Shown in pieces: positions 19,106-27,582 of a stretch of 64,000 bases of DNA; position 1 is the first letter of the stretch, and each line of letters starts with the position of its first letter. The notes beneath the pieces were generated by a model, which saw nothing but the letters and a program-made list of their open reading frames with translations, searched no databases and was not told where the DNA came from. The position numbers were made by a program, and so were the translations under genes. This DNA comes from Falsiroseomonas sp051433195 (GTDB taxonomy: Bacteria; Pseudomonadota; Alphaproteobacteria; Acetobacterales; Acetobacteraceae), in contig NZ_JBHMFT010000012.1 of assembly GCF_051433195.1 (NCBI RefSeq), positions 1-64,000 of the forward strand. Reading direction: 5' to 3'.

Positions 19106-21961
19106 TCATCTTGTCACAGGGGTTTCGCTCCGAAACCCGTCCAGTCGGGAGGGCAGGCCGCGCGCGACATCAAGCTCCCGGCCCAGGCGTGGCAGGTCGG
19201 ACAGGCCGGCGACGCGGTCCGCCGTGAGCAGGGTGAAGGCGTCCGAGAGCGTGCCGCCCATGCGGCCCTGTTCTTCCGCCCGCAACGCCGCCAGCGCCGA
19301 ATCGTCGCCGGCCAGCGTCAGCAGCGCCGCCAGGCGGGCGACCAGGGGCTGGTGTTCGGCGAGGAGCGGCGCGGGCGGCGGCGGGGCCACGGCATCCAGG
19401 TGCTGGCGCAGTGCGGCGGCGGCACCCGGCCAATCCTGCTTCTCCTCCAGCAGCGTCGCGAGTTCGGCCGCCGCCGCGGGGCCTGCGGCGCGGTATCGCG
19501 CAACCGCCTCCGGCACCCGCCCGGCACGCGCCAGGGCACGGGCCTCCAGCAGGTGACGCTGCCGGGTGAGATCGGGCGACAGCCCCTCCCCCGCCGTATC
19601 GGCAAGCGCGGCCAGCGCCGCCGGGTGGTCGCCGGCCGCCAGGCCAAGGCCGGCGAGGCGGGCGCCGATGCGGCCGCGCGCCTCGGCATCCGGGGCGCGG
19701 GCGATGGCGCCGCGCAGCACGTGGCTGGCGCGGTCCAGCAGGTCCAGCGCCGCCAGCCGGTCCGCCAGCGAACCAAGGGCCCGTTCGGACGCCTCGCCCG
19801 GCGGCAGCATCTCCGCATGGGCGTCGTAGAGGACCACCGCTTCCAGCGGCGGCGCCTTGTCCAGCGCGCCGAGCAGGGCGGCGACCTGCCGCTCCCGCAG
19901 GCCGGGGGCGAGGTCGGGGAAGATCGCCGCCGTCTCCCGCAGCAGGTCGAAGGCGCCGCGCCAGTCGCCGGCCTGCTGGCGCAGCTCCGCGAGGCGGGAC
20001 CGGCCCTCGGTCTCCAGCGCATCGCCGCGCCAGGCGGCGAGGGTGGCTTCGAGCGCGGCGGCGGCGCCGGCGGCGTCGATCAGGCCGGTTGCAAGCCGCA
20101 GTTCGGCGGCGCGGCGCATGGCGATGGCCCGCGCCCGGCGGTCGCGGCCGGCGGCCAGGGCGTCGTAGGCGGCCAGCGCCGGGGCCGTGGCGCCCTCGGC
20201 TTCCAGGATGCGGGCACGGGCGAGCGCCAGGGGCGGATCCTCCTGGTCCCGCGCCGCGAGCAGGCGGCGGGCGGCGGCGGGCTCGCCCCCGGCGGCCAGC
20301 GCCTCCGCCGCCAGGGGCGCGAGGCGGGCCTGCAACGGCTCGGGGTAGGCCAGCAGCAGCGGCAGGCCGGCGGCGACGGCGGCGGCGCCATCCTGGCCGC
20401 GCGCGGCGGCGAGCAGGCCGCGCCACAGCGCCACCTCGTCGTTTTCGGGCAGGCGCGGGTGGTCCAGGCCGCCGGCTTCCGCCAGGCGCCCGGACAGCAG
20501 GGCGGTGGCGCCGGCCAGGGCGCGGGCGCGCGGGGTTTCGGCCAGCGCCGGATCCTCCCGCGTCGCCAGGCCCACCATGGCCTGCGCTTCCTGTGGCAGG
20601 CCCAGCGCCAGCAGGGCTTCCGCCGCCTGCAACCGGGGCGGGCCGCGGCCGAGCGGCGGGCTGGCGGCCACGGCGGCGGTGGCGCCGCGGGCACGTTCCT
20701 GCAGCGCGGTCAGCGACTCGGCCGGCAGGTCGAAGATGCGGGTCATGGACGCGGCGGCCGCGGCGGCGCCCGGCGTCTCGGGGCCGAGCGCCAGCTCCGC
20801 GCCGGGCGCGGCGCCGGCCACGAAGCGGCCTTCCAGCACCCGCAGCGTCACGGTATCGGCGCGCGGCAGCAGCGCGGCGCCGAGGCGGGTCGGCAGCAAT
20901 TCGAAGATCGCGGCGCGGCGGCCGGCGGGCACGGCTTCCGCCCCGTCCCGGACGGTGCCGACCAGCAGCGAGGTGCCGGTCTCCGGGTCGAGGACGGAGA
21001 CGCTGCCGAGGCCGCGTGTGGCGCGCAAGACCAGGCGGATCGGCGGGCCGGGTTCGACCTCCGGCAGGATGGCGCGCAGCGCGACCTCGCCGGCGGGCTG
21101 GTCGAGCAGCCAGGCCTGGCCTTCCCGCCGCAGGCGCGGATTGGGCAGGGCCGCGGCCGGCAGGCGCAGCGTCGTCGCCTGCGGGCCGCTGCTGGTTTCG
21201 GCATTGGCGAAGGTTGGATCGGCGCGGAGTGCCGTGAGGTCGAGCGGCTGCGGCTGGTCCAGCACCAGCATCCACAGGCCGCCGCGGCGGAACAGCGCGG
21301 CACCGGTCTCCGCGCCGGCCGGGATGGACAGCGTGGGGCCGGGCAGCAGGCGGATGGCGAGGCCGGGCGTGGCGGCGGGCGATGTCACAGGTGCGGGGAC
21401 TGGCGACGGGGCGGGCGGCGCCAGCGGTTGCACGGACACCGGTTCCCGCGGTGCGGCCTGCACGATGACGGGTGCCTCGGCGGGCGGCGGCACGGCGCGC
21501 TGGAAGGGCGCGTTCCCGGCCGGTGCCGGGCGGGCGGCCGGTGCAACGGACCCTGCCGGTGGCGCCACATTTTGCGCCGGGCGGGCTGATGCGGCGGGCG
21601 TGTCGCGCCTGGCATCCAGCAGGTCCAGCACCACGCGGTTGCCGAGCCGGAAATGTCGCAGGCGCGTGCCGGGCGCGGTGGTGATCTCGGCGCGGGCGCC
21701 GTCCGAGGTCAGGCCGCGCAGGTTGCGGACCGGGCGCCGCGCTGCGGCCAGGTCGAAGGCGGCGGGGCTGGCGAAGTGCAGGACGATGCGGCCCTCGCTT
21801 TCCTCCACGCGGTAGTCGACCGTGGCGGGCCAGTCGAACACCACCCGGCCGAAGCCGGGATGGTCACCGACGCGCACGCCGACCCGGTCCTGCGCCAGGA
21901 CAGGGGCCGCGACCAGGAGGGCCAGGGCGAGGCCGGCCGCGCCGGAAAGGCCACGCAACAT
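19106..21961 (-). CDS. Large envelope protein with AMIN-like and TPR-like regions
   Basis: A protein of about 951 residues at the end of the motor/chemotaxis operon. A signal peptide (GLALALLVAAPVLAQ) precedes an AMIN-like beta domain (GFGRVVFDWPATVDYRVEE, about residues 25-115). A Pro/Ala-rich linker (about 120-210), a second beta-rich region, and a long helical Ala/Leu-rich half that reads as degenerate tetratricopeptide-like repeats (LARARILEAEGATAPALAAYDAL) follow. AMIN domains bind peptidoglycan or target proteins to the envelope, so a cell-wall role linked to the flagellar motor is plausible but inferred. ATG at 21961 is chosen for its GGAAGG ribosome site; ATG at 21988, just after the cheZ stop, is the alternative. 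Confidence 0.75.
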   Translation of the reverse strand: MLRGLSGAAGLALALLVAAPVLAQDRVGVRVGDHPGFGRVVFDWPATVDYRVEESEGRIVLHFASPAAFDLAAARRPVRNLRGLTSDGARAEITTAPGTRLRHFRLGNRVVLDLLDARRDTPAASARPAQNVAPPAGSVAPAARPAPAGNAPFQRAVPPPAEAPVIVQAAPREPVSVQPLAPPAPSPVPAPVTSPAATPGLAIRLLPGPTLSIPAGAETGAALFRRGGLWMLVLDQPQPLDLTALRADPTFANAETSSGPQATTLRLPAAALPNPRLRREGQAWLLDQPAGEVALRAILPEVEPGPPIRLVLRATRGLGSVSVLDPETGTSLLVGTVRDGAEAVPAGRRAAIFELLPTRLGAALLPRADTVTLRVLEGRFVAGAAPGAELALGPETPGAAAAAASMTRIFDLPAESLTALQERARGATAAVAASPPLGRGPPRLQAAEALLALGLPQEAQAMVGLATREDPALAETPRARALAGATALLSGRLAEAGGLDHPRLPENDEVALWRGLLAAARGQDGAAAVAAGLPLLLAYPEPLQARLAPLAAEALAAGGEPAAARRLLAARDQEDPPLALARARILEAEGATAPALAAYDALAAGRDRRARAIAMRRAAELRLATGLIDAAGAAAALEATLAAWRGDALETEGRSRLAELRQQAGDWRGAFDLLRETAAIFPDLAPGLRERQVAALLGALDKAPPLEAVVLYDAHAEMLPPGEASERALGSLADRLAALDLLDRASHVLRGAIARAPDAEARGRIGARLAGLGLAAGDHPAALAALADTAGEGLSPDLTRQRHLLEARALARAGRVPEAVARYRAAGPAAAAELATLLEEKQDWPGAAAALRQHLDAVAPPPPAPLLAEHQPLVARLAALLTLAGDDSALAALRAEEQGRMGGTLSDAFTLLTADRVAGLSDLPRLGRELDVARGLPSRLDGFRSETPVTR

Positions 21962-21990
21962 CCGCCTGCCCTTCCCGTGCCGCGCCATGG

Positions 21991-22629
21991 TCAGTCGAAA
22001 TCCGCCAGCAGCTTGTCGATATCGGCCTGGCTGACGCCGGCGCCGGGAAGCTGCGGGCCATGCGCCAGGCGGCGGCCCTCGGTTTCGGGCTCCGCGGGCG
22101 GGGCCGGCGAAGGGTCGGGTGGTGGCCCATGGGCGGCGGCGGCGCCGAAACGGGAGGTGACCTGCGCAACCCGCGCCTCGATCGCCTTCAGTGCCGAGAC
22201 CACCTTGCCGATGCGCTGGCCGGTGATGTCCTGGAAGCTGCAGGCTTCGTAGATGCGGGTGACGGCGGTGCCCAGCGCCTCCGCCTCCGCCCCGCCGACG
22301 CGCGCGGCGACGCCTTCCAGCGTCTCGCACACATCCAGGATCTCGTTGGTCGCGGCGGCGGTGTGGCCGACGATCGCATCCAGCTCATCCGTCGCCGTCG
22401 GGATGTGGCTGATGGTGATGTCCTCGACCTGCAGCGAGGCGATTTCCTGCTTGGCGCGCGCCACGGTGCGGCCGAGCCCTTCCAGCTCCGCCAGCAGCGA
22501 GGCCTCGACCAGCGTCAGGTCGCCGGACATGCTGCCGAGCACGGCGCGCACGGCCGCGTCGATGCGCGCATCGCCTGCGACGATCCGCGCCGCCTCCGGG
22601 TCCACGGGCGCGATGATTCCGTCAGGCAT
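21991..22629 (-). CDS. cheZ: Protein phosphatase CheZ
   Basis: Dephosphorylates CheY-P to end the motor-switching signal. A 212-residue, mostly helical protein with the catalytic motif SFQDITGQRI (Asp134 and Gln138) and a C-terminal CheY-binding peptide (SQADIDKLLADFD) after a Pro-rich linker. The start overlaps the end of cheY by 8 bases, so the signal and its eraser are made together. Confidence 0.92.
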   Translation of the reverse strand: MPDGIIAPVDPEAARIVAGDARIDAAVRAVLGSMSGDLTLVEASLLAELEGLGRTVARAKQEIASLQVEDITISHIPTATDELDAIVGHTAAATNEILDVCETLEGVAARVGGAEAEALGTAVTRIYEACSFQDITGQRIGKVVSALKAIEARVAQVTSRFGAAAAHGPPPDPSPAPPAEPETEGRRLAHGPQLPGAGVSQADIDKLLADFD

Positions 22630-23002
22630 TCGCCATCACCTTCTCGATCTTGCCGCGCAGCGTCTCGGCGTTGAAGGGCTTGACGATGTAGTTGGAGACG
22701 CCGGCCTGCTTGGCGGCGACCACGTTTTCCGTCTTGCTCTCGGCGGTGATCATGATGAAGGGGGTGGATTTCAGCCGCGCGTCGGCGCGCACCTCCTTCA
22801 GCAGGTCGAGGCCCGTCATCGGCGCCATGTTCCAGTCACTGATGACCAGGCCGAAATTGCCGGCGCGCATCTTGGCCAGCGCCTCCGTCCCGTCCATCGC
22901 TTCCTCGACATTCTCGAAGTCGAGCTGCTTCAGCAGGTTGCGGATGATCCGCAGCATCGTCTTGTAGTCGTCCACGATGAGGACCGACGTGTTCTTGTCC
23001 AT
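22622..23002 (-). CDS. cheY: Chemotaxis response regulator CheY
   Basis: A 126-residue single receiver domain: acidic pair Asp11/Asp12, phosphorylated Asp56 (VISDWNM), Thr86 and Lys108 (VKPF). In its phosphorylated form it binds FliM and changes motor rotation. Located between motE and cheZ in the motor operon rather than in a classical che cluster. Confidence 0.95.
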   Translation of the reverse strand: MDKNTSVLIVDDYKTMLRIIRNLLKQLDFENVEEAMDGTEALAKMRAGNFGLVISDWNMAPMTGLDLLKEVRADARLKSTPFIMITAESKTENVVAAKQAGVSNYIVKPFNAETLRGKIEKVMANA

Positions 23003-23049
23003 CTGGCCATGCGCCCTTTCAACCGATCCATCCGCCATCCTGGCGCCAC

Positions 23050-23715
23050 CTACTGTGCCGCGACGCGGCCGGCGCGCAGGCGCGCCAACTCCGCCGTCAG
23101 CAGCCGCGCCCGGTCCGGGCGCATGGCGCCCATCACCGGTGCGGCCTTCGCTTCCCGCATCTGGTCCATCAGCCGGACCAGGACGGGCATTTCCAGCTCG
23201 TCGAAGATCACCGCCGCGTCGCGCGGCCGCATGCCTTCGTAGAGCTTCACCAGGCCCCGCATCCCGGCTTCCTCGCGGGTCGCGCGGTCCTGTTCCATCG
23301 CCTCCAGCCGGCGTTGCAGCGCGACCAGTTCCTCGACGCGCTGGGCCAGGCGGCGCTCGGCGGCGGCGACCAGGGTTTCGCGGGCGACGGCCTGCGCCTC
23401 CCGCTGCTCGATCGCGGCGCGGCGGGCGCGCAACTGCTCCAGCACTGCGCGTTCCGCGGCCTGTTCGGCGGCGGGTGCGGGCGACGTGGGTGGCGGCGCC
23501 GCAGCCGGCGCGGCGGCGGCCGGCGGCGTTGTGGGCGCCTGGGCCTGGGGCGCCTGGGACTGGGGCGCCTGGGACTGGGGCGCCTGGGCCTGAGCCTGGG
23601 CGATCCCCGGCCACGCCACCTCGCCCGCGCGCCACAGGCGTTCCGCCTTGACCACGGCGAGCAGCGCCATCAGGCCGAAGCAGACCGGCAGCAGGCGGAG
23701 GCGCGGGATCGTCAT
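23050..23715 (-). CDS. MotE-family flagellar motor chaperone
   Basis: A 221-residue protein with an N-terminal membrane anchor (residues 5-25), a low-complexity linker with tandem Q-[AS]-Q-A-P units (about 38-62), a long coiled coil (about 85-150), and a MgtE_N-like C-domain (LVKLYEGMRPRDAAVIFDELEMPVLVRLMDQMRE). This is the layout of MotE, the periplasmic chaperone for MotC in rhizobia. It overlaps the DUF6468 gene by 4 bases. No motC gene is in the window. Confidence 0.8.
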   Translation of the reverse strand: MTIPRLRLLPVCFGLMALLAVVKAERLWRAGEVAWPGIAQAQAQAPQSQAPQSQAPQAQAPTTPPAAAAPAAAPPPTSPAPAAEQAAERAVLEQLRARRAAIEQREAQAVARETLVAAAERRLAQRVEELVALQRRLEAMEQDRATREEAGMRGLVKLYEGMRPRDAAVIFDELEMPVLVRLMDQMREAKAAPVMGAMRPDRARLLTAELARLRAGRVAAQ

Positions 23716-24128
23716 CGGCCACCCCGCAGCGCCCGCAACAATTCGCGCTCGGCCTCGCTGCGCGGCGCGGGGCCGGCGGCGGGCGGCGGTTCGGCGGCGG
23801 CCGGGCGGGCCTGGCGCACCAGGCCATCCAGCCGGTCGGCCAGCATCTCCGCGCGTTCCGTCAGGAAGCGCAGATCCTCGCGCAGCGGCGTCGCTTCCGC
23901 CACGCGCTCGGCGACGTTGCGGCCGGCCTGTTCGGCGGTGGCGCGCAGCCGCGCCAGCGTGGCCTCCGCCGCATCCCCCGCGGCGGAGATGCCGGCGGCG
24001 CCGGCCTCCATCGCGGCACCCTCGCGGCGCAGCGCGGCGATCTGGCGTTCCAGCCGCCAGCCGAAGGGCACCGCGATGGCCAGCAGCAGCAGCAGCGCGC
24101 CCTGGGCGGCCCACTCGATCAGGCTCAT
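23712..24128 (-). CDS. DUF6468 flagellar-operon protein
   Basis: A 138-residue protein with one N-terminal membrane helix (EWAAQGALLLLLAIAVPFGW) and a coiled-coil body with REDLRFLTERAEMLADRLDGLVRQAR, the DUF6468 signature found next to fliM in Alphaproteobacteria. Its role is unknown; an inner-membrane motor accessory is likely. Four-base overlaps with both fliM and motE indicate strict co-translation. Confidence 0.8.
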   Translation of the reverse strand: MSLIEWAAQGALLLLLAIAVPFGWRLERQIAALRREGAAMEAGAAGISAAGDAAEATLARLRATAEQAGRNVAERVAEATPLREDLRFLTERAEMLADRLDGLVRQARPAAAEPPPAAGPAPRSEAERELLRALRGGR

Positions 24129-25237
24129 GCGCCGCGTCCCTCCAGCCGGGCCTGGATCGCCGCCGGCGATACCTCCCGCCCATTGTCGATGCGCACGGCG
24201 AGGCGATTCTCCCGCCGGCCGAGTTGCCCCTCGAACAGCGGCACGTCGCCGCAGCGCAGCCGCACCGGCGCGCCGGAGGGCGAGGCCAGCATCAGGCGAT
24301 CGCCGACATTCAGCCGCAGCACCTGCGACAGCAGCATGGTCTGCTCATCCAGCACCACGTCCAGCGCCACCTCGGTCTGGCGCAGTTCCTCCGCCAGGTG
24401 GGTTTCCCAGATGCTGTCGCGGCCGAAGCGTTCGCCCATGAATTGCTGCAGCAGCAATTCGCGCACCGGCTCCAGCGTCGCATAGGGCAGCAGGATGTCG
24501 ATGAGGCCGCCGCGATCCTCCATGTCCACCCGTAGCCGGGCCAGCACGGCGGCGTTCGACAGGCGGGAGACGGCGGCGAAGCGCGGATTGACCTCCAGCC
24601 GGTCGAAGCGGAAGTCGATCGGGCACAGCGGCTCGAAGGCCGCGCGCAGGTCGCCGAGCACCACGGTGATCAGGCGCTCGACCAGCGTGCGCTCGATGGT
24701 GGTGTAGGGCCGGCCCTCGATGCGCATGGCGGCGGTGCCCCGCCGGCCGCCGAGCAGCACGTCCACCACCGAATAGATCAGGCTGCTGTCGACCACGACC
24801 AGCCCGTAATTGTCCCACTGCTCCGCCTTGTAGACCGCCAGCATGGCGGGCAGCGGGATGGAGTTCAGGTAGTCGCCGAAGCGCAGCGACGTCATCGCGT
24901 CGATACTGATCTCGACATTGTCGGAGGTGAAGTTGCGCAGCGTGGTGGACATCAGCCGGACCAGGCGATCGAACACGATCTCCAGCATCGGCAGGCGTTC
25001 ATAGGCGATCAGGCCCGCGGAGATGATGCGCTCGATGCCGCTTTCGGCATCGTCGCCGGAGGGGCCGTTCTCGAAGCCCAGCAGGCTGTCGATCTCGGCC
25101 TGGTTGAGCACGCGCGCGGCATCGGCGGGCGGCGGGCCGGGGGCGGGCGCATCGTCGAAGGGGTCGGGCGCGCCGGCGGCATCGACCGAGGCGCCCCAGG
25201 CGGCGGCGAGTTCGTCCTCCTCCGGCGTGCCGCTCAT
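24125..25237 (-). CDS. fliM: Flagellar motor switch protein FliM
   Basis: C-ring protein that binds CheY-P and sets rotation direction. The 370-residue protein has the CheY-binding peptide LNQAEIDSLL at residues 44-53, a middle CheC-like domain (RNFTSDNVEISIDAMTSLRF, DILLPYATLEPVRELL) and a C-terminal SpoA domain (QVLRLNVGDRLML). The CheY peptide sits about 40 residues further from the N-terminus than in E. coli, behind an acidic Pro-rich leader. Confidence 0.96.
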   Translation of the reverse strand: MSGTPEEDELAAAWGASVDAAGAPDPFDDAPAPGPPPADAARVLNQAEIDSLLGFENGPSGDDAESGIERIISAGLIAYERLPMLEIVFDRLVRLMSTTLRNFTSDNVEISIDAMTSLRFGDYLNSIPLPAMLAVYKAEQWDNYGLVVVDSSLIYSVVDVLLGGRRGTAAMRIEGRPYTTIERTLVERLITVVLGDLRAAFEPLCPIDFRFDRLEVNPRFAAVSRLSNAAVLARLRVDMEDRGGLIDILLPYATLEPVRELLLQQFMGERFGRDSIWETHLAEELRQTEVALDVVLDEQTMLLSQVLRLNVGDRLMLASPSGAPVRLRCGDVPLFEGQLGRRENRLAVRIDNGREVSPAAIQARLEGRGA

Positions 25238-25761
25238 TGGACCAGCATTTCCAGGAACAGCACGTCGGTGATGCGGGCCGGATGGGCGGCGAGCGTGGCG
25301 CGGGCGATCAACTCCTCCCGCAGCCGGTGCGTGCCGGCGCTGCCGCGCAGCTCATCCGGCCGCACCTCCCGCAGGTAGGTCTGGAACAGATCGAGCAGGC
25401 GCGGCATCGCCGCGGTCACCGCGGCCGCGTCCTCTGCCTTGCTGATCTCGAGCTTGGCGCGCAGGCGGACGAAGACCGGGCGGCGGCCTGGCGCGTTCAG
25501 GTTGGTGATGATTTCCGGCAGCTCGACGAAGGCGGGCGGGCTGCGCGGTGGCGGCGCGGGCTCGGCGGGGGTTTCGGCGGCGGGCGGTTCCGCGTTCAGG
25601 CCGAGCAGGCCGGGCAGGATGCCGCTGAACCACAGCCCGGCCCCGGCGCCGAGCAACAGGACGGGCAGCAGGATCAGCAGCAGCTTCTTCCTGCCGCCGC
25701 CTTTCTTCGGGTCGGCCGGGGCCGCCCCCGCCGCCGCATCCATCTTGGCTGCCGCCGCCAT
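25234..25761 (-). CDS. fliL: Flagellar basal-body protein FliL
   Basis: A 175-residue motor-associated protein: basic N-terminus (GGGRKKLLL), one membrane helix (about 26-48), Pro-rich linker, and a periplasmic domain (FVELPEIITNLN, RPVFVRLRAKLEIS, LREELIARATL) that surrounds the stator. First gene of the operon fliL-fliM-DUF6468-motE-cheY-cheZ-TPR; overlaps fliM by 4 bases. Confidence 0.93.
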   Translation of the reverse strand: MAAAAKMDAAAGAAPADPKKGGGRKKLLLILLPVLLLGAGAGLWFSGILPGLLGLNAEPPAAETPAEPAPPPRSPPAFVELPEIITNLNAPGRRPVFVRLRAKLEISKAEDAAAVTAAMPRLLDLFQTYLREVRPDELRGSAGTHRLREELIARATLAAHPARITDVLFLEMLVQ

Positions 25762-25921
25762 TCGTCCGTCCGAGCCTTCCTGCCGTGTCCGTGTCGCGTC
25801 GTCCTCCGGGCACCATGACGCAGCGGGCTTGAGGGAGGGTTAAAGCGACCGGTGTTTGCCGGGTGGCGGCGAATTCTGCCGGACGGGCGGCAGAAGCTGC
25901 GCGGCCCGGGCGCGCACCGGC

Positions 25922-25936
25922 TGGCACACGGCTTGC
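25922..25936 (+). promoter_or_regulatory. Sigma-54 promoter of flgF-flgG-flgA-flgH
   Basis: TGGCAC-N5-TTGC (25922-25927, 25933-25936) is an exact match to the -24/-12 consensus with correct spacing, 36 bases upstream of the flgF ATG. Sigma-54 drives middle and late flagellar genes in many Alphaproteobacteria. Confidence 0.85.
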
Positions 25937-25971
25937 CCTGTGCCTGGCGGAACGCGGAGCCTGATCGACCC

Positions 25972-26718
25972 ATGGACAGCCCCGGCTACATCGTCCTGTC
26001 GCGCCTGGTGGCGCAGAGCCGCGCCTCGGCGGTGACGGCGAACAACATTGCCAACGCCGATACGCCGGGCTTCCGCGCCGCGCGGCCGCTGTTCGGCACG
26101 GTGCTGGAGCGGCAGCTGGATGCGGCGGTCCCCTCCGGCGGCCGCGACCTGGCCTTCGCGCAGGACCGCGCCACCTGGCGCGACACGGCGCCGGGGCCGC
26201 TGGCCGCCACCGGCAACCCGCTGGACCTGGCGCTGGCGGCGCCGGAGGGATTCTTCGCCGTGGAGACGCCGCGCGGCGAACGCTTCACCCGCGCCGGCCG
26301 CTTCACGCTGGACAATGAGCGACGCGTGGCGGACGCCGAAGGCAACCCGGTGCTGAGCACCACCGGCCAGCCGATCCGCGTCGCCGAGGGCGACAGCCGG
26401 ATCGAGGTGATGGGCGACGGCACGCTGCGCACCGAGACCGGCCCGGTGGCGCAGTTGCGCGTGGTGCGGTTCGAGGACCGGCAGCGGCTGAACGCGGAGG
26501 GCGACCGGCTGTTCGCGGCGCCGGAGGACATGCCGGGCGAGGCGGTGGAGCGTCCCGGCGTGGTGCAGGGCGCGATGGAGGGCAGCAACGTCCGCCCGGT
26601 GATCGAGCTGACCCGGATGACCGAGGACCTGCGGGAATTCCAGTTCGTGGCGCAGATGGCGGAACGCGAGGGCGAACGGCTGGGCAGCGCGGTGGAGCGG
26701 ATATTGCGGCGGAAGTAG
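25972..26718 (+). CDS. flgF: Flagellar basal-body rod protein FlgF
   Basis: A 248-residue proximal rod subunit. N-terminal SRASAVTANNIANADTPGFR is the axial signature; C-terminal EGSNVRPVIELTRMTEDLREFQFVAQM fits FlgF. The ATG at 25972 is used because it follows the sigma-54 promoter and a GGAG; the frame is open further upstream. A dispersed GC palindrome separates it from flgG. Confidence 0.93.
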   Translation: MDSPGYIVLSRLVAQSRASAVTANNIANADTPGFRAARPLFGTVLERQLDAAVPSGGRDLAFAQDRATWRDTAPGPLAATGNPLDLALAAPEGFFAVETPRGERFTRAGRFTLDNERRVADAEGNPVLSTTGQPIRVAEGDSRIEVMGDGTLRTETGPVAQLRVVRFEDRQRLNAEGDRLFAAPEDMPGEAVERPGVVQGAMEGSNVRPVIELTRMTEDLREFQFVAQMAEREGERLGSAVERILRRK

Positions 26719-26731
26719 CGCGGCGGCGCGG

Positions 26732-26773
26732 CCCCCCTCACCCCGACCCTCTCCCCCCATTGGGGGGAGAGGG
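26732..26773. repeat. Dispersed GC palindrome, copy 1
   Basis: A C-rich arm (CCCCTCACCCCGACCCTCT then C6), ATT, and a G-rich arm (G6-AGAGGG) between flgF and flgG. The same element occurs at 33006, 53818 and 63811. Confidence 0.85.
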
Positions 26774-26794
26774 AGAGAAAAAGGAACAAGAAGA

Positions 26795-27580
26795 ATGCGC
26801 AGCCTGCATATCGCCGGGACCGGCATGATGGCCCAGCAGACCAACGTCGAGGTCATCTCCAACAACATAGCGAACATGAGCACCACCGGCTACAAGCGCC
26901 GGCGCGCGGAATTCCAGGACCTGATCTACCAGAACATGCGCCGCGTCGGCTCGCAGTCCGCCGATACCGGCAGCGTGCTGCCCTCCGGCGCGCAGGTCGG
27001 GCTCGGCGTGAAGACCGGGGCGGTGTACCGGATCTCGGAACAGGGCAGCCTGTCGCAGACCGAGAACCGCTTCGACATGGCGATCCGCGGCAACGGCTAT
27101 TTCCAGGTCACGCTGCCCTCCGGCGAGACCGCCTATACCCGCGACGGCACCTTCGCGCTGTCGCCGGAAGGCATCATCGTCACGGCCGATGGCTACGTGG
27201 TGCAGCCCGGCATCGCGGTGCCGGCGGCGGCGCGCGACGTGACCATCAACGCGACGGGCGAGGTGCTGGCCAAGCTGGACGGCCAGGTGGACCCGCAGAA
27301 TGTCGGGCAGATCCAGCTCGCCATCTTCGCCAACGAGACCGGGCTGGAGGCGGTGGGCGACAATCTGCTGCTGGCGACGCCGGGCTCCGGCGCGGCGCAG
27401 CAGGGGGCGGCGGGCACGCCGGGCTTCGGCCAGGTGCTGCAGGGCTTCGTCGAGACCAGCAACGTGAACGTGGTGCAGGAGATCACCAACCTGATTACCG
27501 CGCAGCGCGCCTATGAGATGAACAGCAAGGTGATCTCGGCCAGCGACGAGATGCTCTCCACCCTGTCGCGGCTGCGGTGA
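26795..27580 (+). CDS. flgG: Flagellar basal-body rod protein FlgG
   Basis: A 261-residue distal rod protein. Signature segments are TNVEVISNNIANMSTTGYKR, the D1 domain FDMAIRGNGYFQV, and the C-terminal GFVETSNVNVVQEITNLITAQRAYEMNSKVI. Standard length. AAGGA lies upstream of the ATG, directly after copy 1 of the dispersed palindrome. Confidence 0.97.
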   Translation: MRSLHIAGTGMMAQQTNVEVISNNIANMSTTGYKRRRAEFQDLIYQNMRRVGSQSADTGSVLPSGAQVGLGVKTGAVYRISEQGSLSQTENRFDMAIRGNGYFQVTLPSGETAYTRDGTFALSPEGIIVTADGYVVQPGIAVPAAARDVTINATGEVLAKLDGQVDPQNVGQIQLAIFANETGLEAVGDNLLLATPGSGAAQQGAAGTPGFGQVLQGFVETSNVNVVQEITNLITAQRAYEMNSKVISASDEMLSTLSRLR

Positions 27581-27582
27581 GC

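Noticed and set aside
25762..25971. A minus-strand sigma-54 promoter for fliL in the fliL/flgF gap
   Set aside because: I looked for TGGCAC-N5-TTGC on the minus strand and found only a loose match (GGCAAACACC) with wrong spacing.
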